Positions 58,891-64,000 of a stretch of 64,000 nt of DNA are shown piece by piece; position 1 is the first letter of the stretch, and every line of letters begins with the position of its first letter. The position numbers were made by a program, and so were the translations under genes. Source of the stretch: Marsupella aquatica (lineage: Eukaryota; Marchantiophyta); NCBI GenBank assembly GCA_973895155.1, contig OZ316899.1, forward strand, positions 7,440,001-7,504,000. Reading direction: 5' to 3'. The notes below the pieces were generated by a model. The model ran no database searches. It worked only from the letters and a program-made list of their open reading frames with translations, and was not told the origin of the DNA.

Positions 58891-59905
58891 ATTATAGTAG
58901 CAATATATGTGGATGACCTGAACTTATTCGGCACACCAATGATCCTGCAGGAAACAATCAAGCAACTAAACAAGGCATTTGAGATTAGGGATTTAGGCAA
59001 AACTACCTTCTGCCTTGGATTGCAATTCAAATACCTACCACATGGAATACTACTCCATCAATCTACTTATACACGCAGGATGCTAAGGAAATTCAACATG
59101 CATACTGAAAAAGCAATCAAATCACCAATGGATACAAGTTCTCTGGATAGAGGAAAAGACATTTTCTGGAAAAGAAATGATGAGGAGCCACTGCTTGGCT
59201 CAGAGAAGCCATACTTGTTGGCAATAGGCGCACTCCTATTCTTATCTTCATAGACTCGACCTAACGTTGCATTCGCAGTAAATTTTCTCGCTAGGTATAG
59301 CGCACAACCCATGACCCGACACTGGAACGGGGTCAAACGATTATCGCTACCTCAATGGCACCATTGATCTTGAACTATTCTACCACAACCAAATGGATAC
59401 CACACTAGCTGGCTATGCTGATGCTGATGCTGGATACTTGTCTGACCCTGTGGATGCCAAATCTCAGACAAGATACATTTTTCTGATTGGGCTCACAGCT
59501 ATTTCATGGCGCAGCACAAAACAAACACTCACAACTACTTCTTCTAATCACTCAGAAATAATTGCACTCTACGAGGCCAGCCGCGAGTGCATCTGGTTAC
59601 AAAACATAATCAGTTGTCTTCAAGAAACCACAGGTAAACCTAAACTTAACTCCCCTATTGTCATCTACGAAGATAACAGGCCATGCATAGAACAAATTTC
59701 AGCAGGATTCATCAAAGGTAATAGGACAAAACACATTTCCCAAAAACATTTCTTTACGCATGAGCAACATGGCGATACAATCGATGTTCAATGGATACCG
59801 AGTTCTGAAAACACTACAGACCTCTTCACAAAATCTTTACCTCCGATACTGCATAAGACACTAATCAGGTTGATAGGAGTACGTAGCCTTTCTGAATTGT
59901 TATAG
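58885..59905 (+). pseudogene. Ty1/Copia pol fragment 2 (RT end and RNase H)
   Basis: Starts right after the LINE tail with AIYVDDLNLFG (RT catalytic YVDD), LNKAFEIRDLGKTTFCLGLQ, HQSTYTRRMLRKF and LLAIGALLFLSS, then a TAG at 59251 (TRPNVAFAVNFLARYSAQPM follows in frame). A frame change near 59340 leads to RNase H: LAGYADADAGYLSDP, TSSNHSEIIALYEASRECIW, IYEDNRPCIEQISAGF and the C-terminal KHFFTHEQHGDTIDVQWIPS, NTTDLFTKSLPP, ending at 59905. The part 59198-59720 is nearly identical to fragment 1 (44003-44520). The RNase H part is intact over 170 codons. Confidence 0.85.
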
Positions 59906-59924
59906 GACAATTGAAGTTACCCCT

Positions 59925-60854
59925 TGTGATGCCTTGCCAGGACCACGAAGAACTTAGTTAAGCCTAAAATAATGGCTAAATAAAGATTAGGTAGATAGAA
60001 TAAGGGAGGAATAAGGATCGAGGCCGATTGCAACGTGTTCGGGGGAGATTGTGATAGGATAGGATCCAACGGTCGCGATTAAGTGGGATTAGGGTTATGA
60101 CCTAATCTGGGCTTGATCAGGTAAGCCATCAGGAGGCAGCTTCGTAGGGAGGGGATCGACACTCGGTACACTTGCTCATTTGCTTGTTCGATCAACCTAG
60201 GGAGGTGGAAGCAGCTGCCGATCGATCGGGGGAGGTGGTTAGGGAATTGCTCAAGCTCTTTTTTCTTTCACTTGAATGACCACGGTGAATCAAGCGGCCA
60301 AGTTTTGGGGTTGTTTGCTTGAAGAAGCACGGCAGCTCATACCAACTTATGAAGACGTCGAGCCGGAACAAGCAGCAAGGGAACGGGCAGAGCTCGCGCG
60401 GTTATGGGGAATTCATAAGACAGATTTTGCGGGAACGGAAGAGGTCCTTGAGAAATTTGCATGGACTCCCACCAGTGCCAAGCTTGACGAATTGCTGATC
60501 CAACAGAATTGAGTCGTTGGAATTTGGGCGGAGCCGGTGTGGGAGTTGAAGGGTCACACTTTGGCTTGGAGCAAGGAAGCCATTCTTGGAGAGTTCTTAG
60601 GAATGGAGGAGATGAAGCATAAGGGTAGTTTGGCATCTGCAACACCAGCTAAGCGAAACCGGTCGGAGAGGCAGGCTAAGGCTGAAGCCGTGCCAGTTTG
60701 TGATAGGGCAGTAGAGGATAAGTTTATGGCGGGTTGGGCGGATAGGCTACCTGCCGACTTACAACTGCAGTTTGCACGAGAAGAAGATGAGGTCATCCAT
60801 GCTATCCAAGATAACAAGTATTCAGGATACATGAACAACACCGGCTTAGAGGGA
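59925..60854 (+). mobile_element. Family-B LTR copy 2, 5' part
   Basis: TGTGATGCCTTGCCAGGACC start, about 90 percent similar by eye to 35641-36600. It is interrupted at 60854 by a family-A LTR. The missing continuation (TTCATCCGG...) is expected beyond the window, after that insertion. The ORF starts at 60278. Confidence 0.75.
60278..60854 (+). pseudogene. LTR-embedded coiled-coil protein, family B copy 2 (N-terminal part)
   Basis: MTTVNQAAKFWGCLLEEARQ start, colinear with copy 1 (35997). One TGA at 60510 and a small deletion next to it (the IKNVGQP equivalent is shortened). Then VWELKGHTLAWSKEAILGEF, WADRLPADLQLQFAREEDE and NKYSGYMNNTGLEG, after which the family-A LTR is inserted. The CAG codon at the position of the copy-1 stop (36054) is intact here, which shows that the copy-1 stop arose by C-to-T. 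The upstream TATA-like site is altered. Confidence 0.65.
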
Positions 60855-63800
60855 TGTGATGCCTAGCCAGGAATCACTAGGCCAGTTAGGTGGGGTAAAC
60901 GGAGGTGTACCCTATAAACACATTAGTATAGTAACAAAAACAAGGAAAATATAAACAATTAGGCTAACTATGGAACCCAGGCTGAGGCCGGAGGTAAGGA
61001 TGCCGGGGGAGAGAACACGATTAGGGTTAGGGCGCGCTAAGCATCGGCGGCTAGGGGTAACCAACGGGAGGAAAGACCAGAGGAGGAGAGGGGTAAGGAC
61101 CGCTCACGAGGAATGGTGGCTCATTTGCAAGCACGAACTTGGCAGATGACTATAGAAGGCCAACTACTGTCAGCTACTTAGGCAAGCACTCTGGGCGGGA
61201 GCAGATACCAACGATCGAGTCAAGGAGGGTATGAGCAACGTCAATCAAGTGGCACATTTTTGGGGATGCCTGTTCAAACGGGCAACTGAGTACATTAGGA
61301 CTTACGAGAACAAAGAATCGGAGAGAGCAGCTTGAGAACAGCAGGAGCTCACTCGATTGTGGGAGCTGCAGAAATCTGCCTTCTTAGGAGGAGAACTCAT
61401 CAAGGCCAAGTTCTTGTGGACTCCTACTGCCAATCAGCTCGATGACCTTCTGTTTTGCGAAGATAGAATCGTCGGCATTCGGGAAGCCATCAACCGTTGC
61501 AACGACGCGCACTGGGAGTTGAAGGGTAGCACGGAGGGGTGGACAAAGGCAACTGTGCTAGGAGAAACATCCACGGCAGCCGAGATGAAGAGGAAAGGAA
61601 ACAACAACAAAGAGGCCACCCCGGTAAAAAGAACAAGGTCGGCGGCACCAAGGAAGCCAATAGAGCAGCAGAACGGGTGGTAGGGAGAAGCCAAAGAGGA
61701 GGAGGTCGATCCCATCAATGCCATTCCAACAAAGGATGACACCTGGAAAGGCTGGGCGGCGACCCTACCAGAGGAAGTGCAATTACATTTTGCACGGGAG
61801 GAGGATGCATGCTTTACGGCCATGCAGACCTAAACCTTACCTGACAAGGAGTTCCGGTCGTTCCCAGGACCATCAACAAAGAATGGCTTCTTCCGGAACA
61901 CCTGCACCAACCCGCACATCGGAGAGATGATCAACTTCTTGCGGGTGACCATGCATTGTAACTTGCCGAGGGCAGAGATCGGCAAGGCTTAGGTCTACCT
62001 GGCAGAAAGGCCAGACCCAAGCCGGGATTACAATGGGTACCTCCTCAACCAACTGAAGAAGATCTTGAAGGAGGAACAACAAGTGATCGGCGTGGGAAGC
62101 GTGTCCCGACTTGGCTATCACATGCCGCTGTTGTGTCGGTATGCCAGAAGTCAAATCTTTGCCCCAGTACTTCCCCTATCGGCAAGGGCACCGAAGGAAG
62201 TTCCGGAGCAGAGGCCGGCAACAGAAGAGCCCAACCAGCCTACCAGTCCTACAATCGAGTAGGTGTTTCGGCCAAGTAAAGAAGACTTGCCAATGCAGCA
62301 ATCAGGCATGCAGAATCTGCTGAAATTGCTGGAGAAGGAGAGAACGGCACCGACAATGGCAACGGCACCGGTACAGGACACTGCCCCAGAGGCCAGCCTA
62401 AGCTGACTCGGGAGGGAAAACCCCTTTACCAGAGCCAACGAGAGAAGGAGGCCGGAACACAAGCCGGGAGTTCGAATGTATGTGGGAGCCTCAAGCCCCG
62501 AATCGGAGGCAGAGCAGCCTAAGGCTCCTTCCCGCGGAAAACAGAGGGAGAGGACAGCCTAGAAACCAGAGGAGGAACCAGAGCCCGTGATCTGTGAGGC
62601 TGTTTTCACGGCAGGACCGAGGGAATGGAGGGGGAAGCCGGGAGTCCAAGCAGTGGAGGAGGCGGTGGAGGACTACAACAATGATAACTCCGGCTATGGG
62701 TCGGATCATCATGTTCCAGGAGTAAGGACCTATGGCCAGTTTATCCCCACGCTTCCAAGAGTAGTTTGAGGGGACCCCACCTAGCAGAGTAGCCCCGAGT
62801 CTCCCCCACCAGAGGTTGCTCCCCCGAGCTTTGACGGCATAAAGCAGACGGCACAAGAATTTCAGGAGCAACTTAGGGAGGAAGAGAAAGCAGCCCTGGC
62901 TAGGGAGAAAGATTTACCAGGAGGAGATTGGCCGGAGGACATCAGGCGGCTTGCCAAAAAAAGAAGCAACCCTCTTGCCACCGTAGAAGAAATCCGCAAG
63001 GCGGCTTGGGAATAGAGGCCGAGGTGGTTGCTGCCAATGACTTCTACTTACTCCACCTATGCTAAAGATAGAGCCATGGAGTACGGGGAGATGTGTGGGG
63101 ATCTGGCACTCAGCATCTTTGGGGAGGAGTTGGAGCAGGGACCTTTTTTCCAGAGGGAGATGTTGGAGAAGCACCGATTAGAAGAAGCGGTGGCTTTGGA
63201 GAGAAGCAGGAAGGACAAGGTCATTCGACGGCTTAGAGAGATGGAAGCCGAGGTGGAAGACCTGCAGGTGGCCAAGAAAGCCCAAGATGAGCTGCGGATT
63301 AAGCGGCATGAGCTAAACATCATGCAAGGACAATTGGATGCCGCTCAGTTTGGCAATCAGATTATCAAAGATAAACTAACTCGGATCCAAGGAGAGTTGG
63401 CCGGCGCGGTCAAGGACAAGGAAAAGTGGAAGCAGGAGCTGAGGGAAGTAGAGGAGGCCCACATAACCGCCAACAACCGGGCCATGGCGGAGACTCAGAG
63501 AAAGGAGAGGGCGTTGAAAGGAGAGCTTGAGGATATCCGCGGAGCCCTTGAGCAGAAGGAGGCCAAGTTAGGGAAATCCTATCAAGGGATTATTGCGCTG
63601 CAGCAGGAGCTTGCATCCCTTATGGCCAGCTTCAAGGCCGACCTGCGTGAGAAGGATGACCAGCTCGACCAGACTTATGCCAAGATGAATAAGATGGAGA
63701 ATGAGGTCGTAGCAAAGCTCGACAAGGAGCTAAGAGCAACCCAGGAGGAGAGGGCTACCTTAAAATTGGAATTGGAGGAAGCCAAAAAGGAGCTGCAGGA

Positions 63801-64000
63801 GGGACGGAAGGACCTGGAGGAAGCCCAGGAGGAGTTGGAGGAAACCACCAGGAAGATGGAGAACTTACAGCGGCGGGCCGACAACCAAACGGAGCGGCTG
63901 AAGAAACAAGCCGCAGTATTTAAGTGCTTAGCTTCATCTGGTCCAATTCCAATTGTGGGAACTCCGTTACCAGGAGGGGTATTGGCCGAAGGACAAGCCA
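60855..64000 (+). mobile_element. Family-A LTR copy 2, 5' part, running off the window
   Basis: Starts TGTGATGCCTAGCCAGG, inserted in the family-B ORF after GAGGGA. U3-like sequence (CTATAAACAC at about 60900) leads to the ORF at 61232. It supplies the 5' terminus that copy 1 (11003) has lost, which puts the full family-A LTR at about 4.68 kb. Confidence 0.7.
61232..64000 (+). pseudogene. LTR-embedded coiled-coil protein, family A copy 2 (incomplete at window end)
   Basis: ATG (MSNVNQVAHFWGC). It follows copy 1 closely: ELQKSAFLGGELIKAKFLWT, HWELKGSTEGWTKAT and LPEEVQLHFAREEDA. A deletion of about 190 bases at 61832 removes the LPW/MYGKDFYLTP part, and TLPDKEFRSFPGPSTKNGF resumes. Stops are a TGA at 61333 (CGA in copy 1) and TAGs at 61681, 61988, 62260 and 62562. 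TAG at 61988 is at the same codon as in copy 1 (12074). There is a TGA at about 62404. The coiled coil is open from about 63020 to the window end, with CAG kept where copy 1 has TAG (for example QQELAS, AQEELEE, LQRRADN). This gives the ancestral reading for copy 1. Function unknown. Confidence 0.65.

Noticed and set aside
1-64000. tRNA or rRNA genes
   Set aside because: No cloverleaf-compatible A/B boxes or rRNA segments recognised by eye. A tRNAscan-SE run would decide.

Overview
This is a transposon-dense stretch of a nuclear land-plant genome. The evidence is GT-AG introns, CACTA/TNP2 transposases, Gypsy, Copia and LINE elements, a plant-type telomeric (TTTAGGG)3 tract, and premature stops that are mostly C-to-T changes in CAG and CGA contexts, as expected after plant CHG and CG methylation. 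The style of the elements suggests a large-genome non-seed plant, but I cannot name the organism. I see no ordinary host gene, tRNA, rRNA or CRISPR. Almost everything is nested mobile DNA.

Layout. 1-1040: 3' end of a CACTA element, inserted in an LTR (1041-1659). About 1660-11000: a decayed CACTA-type element with divergent genes. The minus strand has a TnpA-like gene and an EDM2-like tandem-PHD gene. The plus strand has a TNP2 transposase gene whose N-terminal exons encode a CxxC/CxH finger and a SET domain. 11003-15389: a 4.6-kb-class LTR that itself carries a long coiled-coil ORF (family A). 15390-16530: more CACTA-like remnant. 16541-17677 and 30286-31894: the two halves of another ORF-bearing LTR (family C), split by a 12.6-kb DNA element.

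17678-30285: a DNA transposon with perfect 26-bp TIRs and a 4-bp target duplication (ATTG). It carries a fused ParB-like/DNA-methyltransferase-like gene, an FCP1/HAD-phosphatase-like gene, a DUF7869-like transposase gene with three N-terminal modules, and dozens of near-palindromic 25-bp repeats, most centred on GATC, in the introns and intergenic DNA. This is the best candidate for an undescribed system.

31895-35640: LINE 1. 35641-43923: another ORF-bearing LTR (family B), with its terminal TGTGATGCC, TATA box, ORF, conserved 3' end and a following PBS-like motif. It is split by a 3.7-kb non-autonomous CACTA element (39577-43281, TSD AAA). 43982-64000: a nested stack. A Copia fragment is followed by LINE 2, which is split by an LTR unit (47164-56717, TSD GTAGA) holding a nearly complete Gypsy gag-pol. 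Then come the rest of LINE 2, a second Copia fragment, a second family-B LTR (59925-60854), and a second family-A LTR inserted in it (60855 to the window end).

Two ideas stand out. First, an LTR lineage places a large gene inside the LTR itself. Second, two DNA transposons carry chromatin- or DNA-modification modules (SET plus EDM2-type PHD; ParB plus methyltransferase). Nearly all the genes are broken by stops or frameshifts, so the window holds fossils and recent relics rather than proven active copies.
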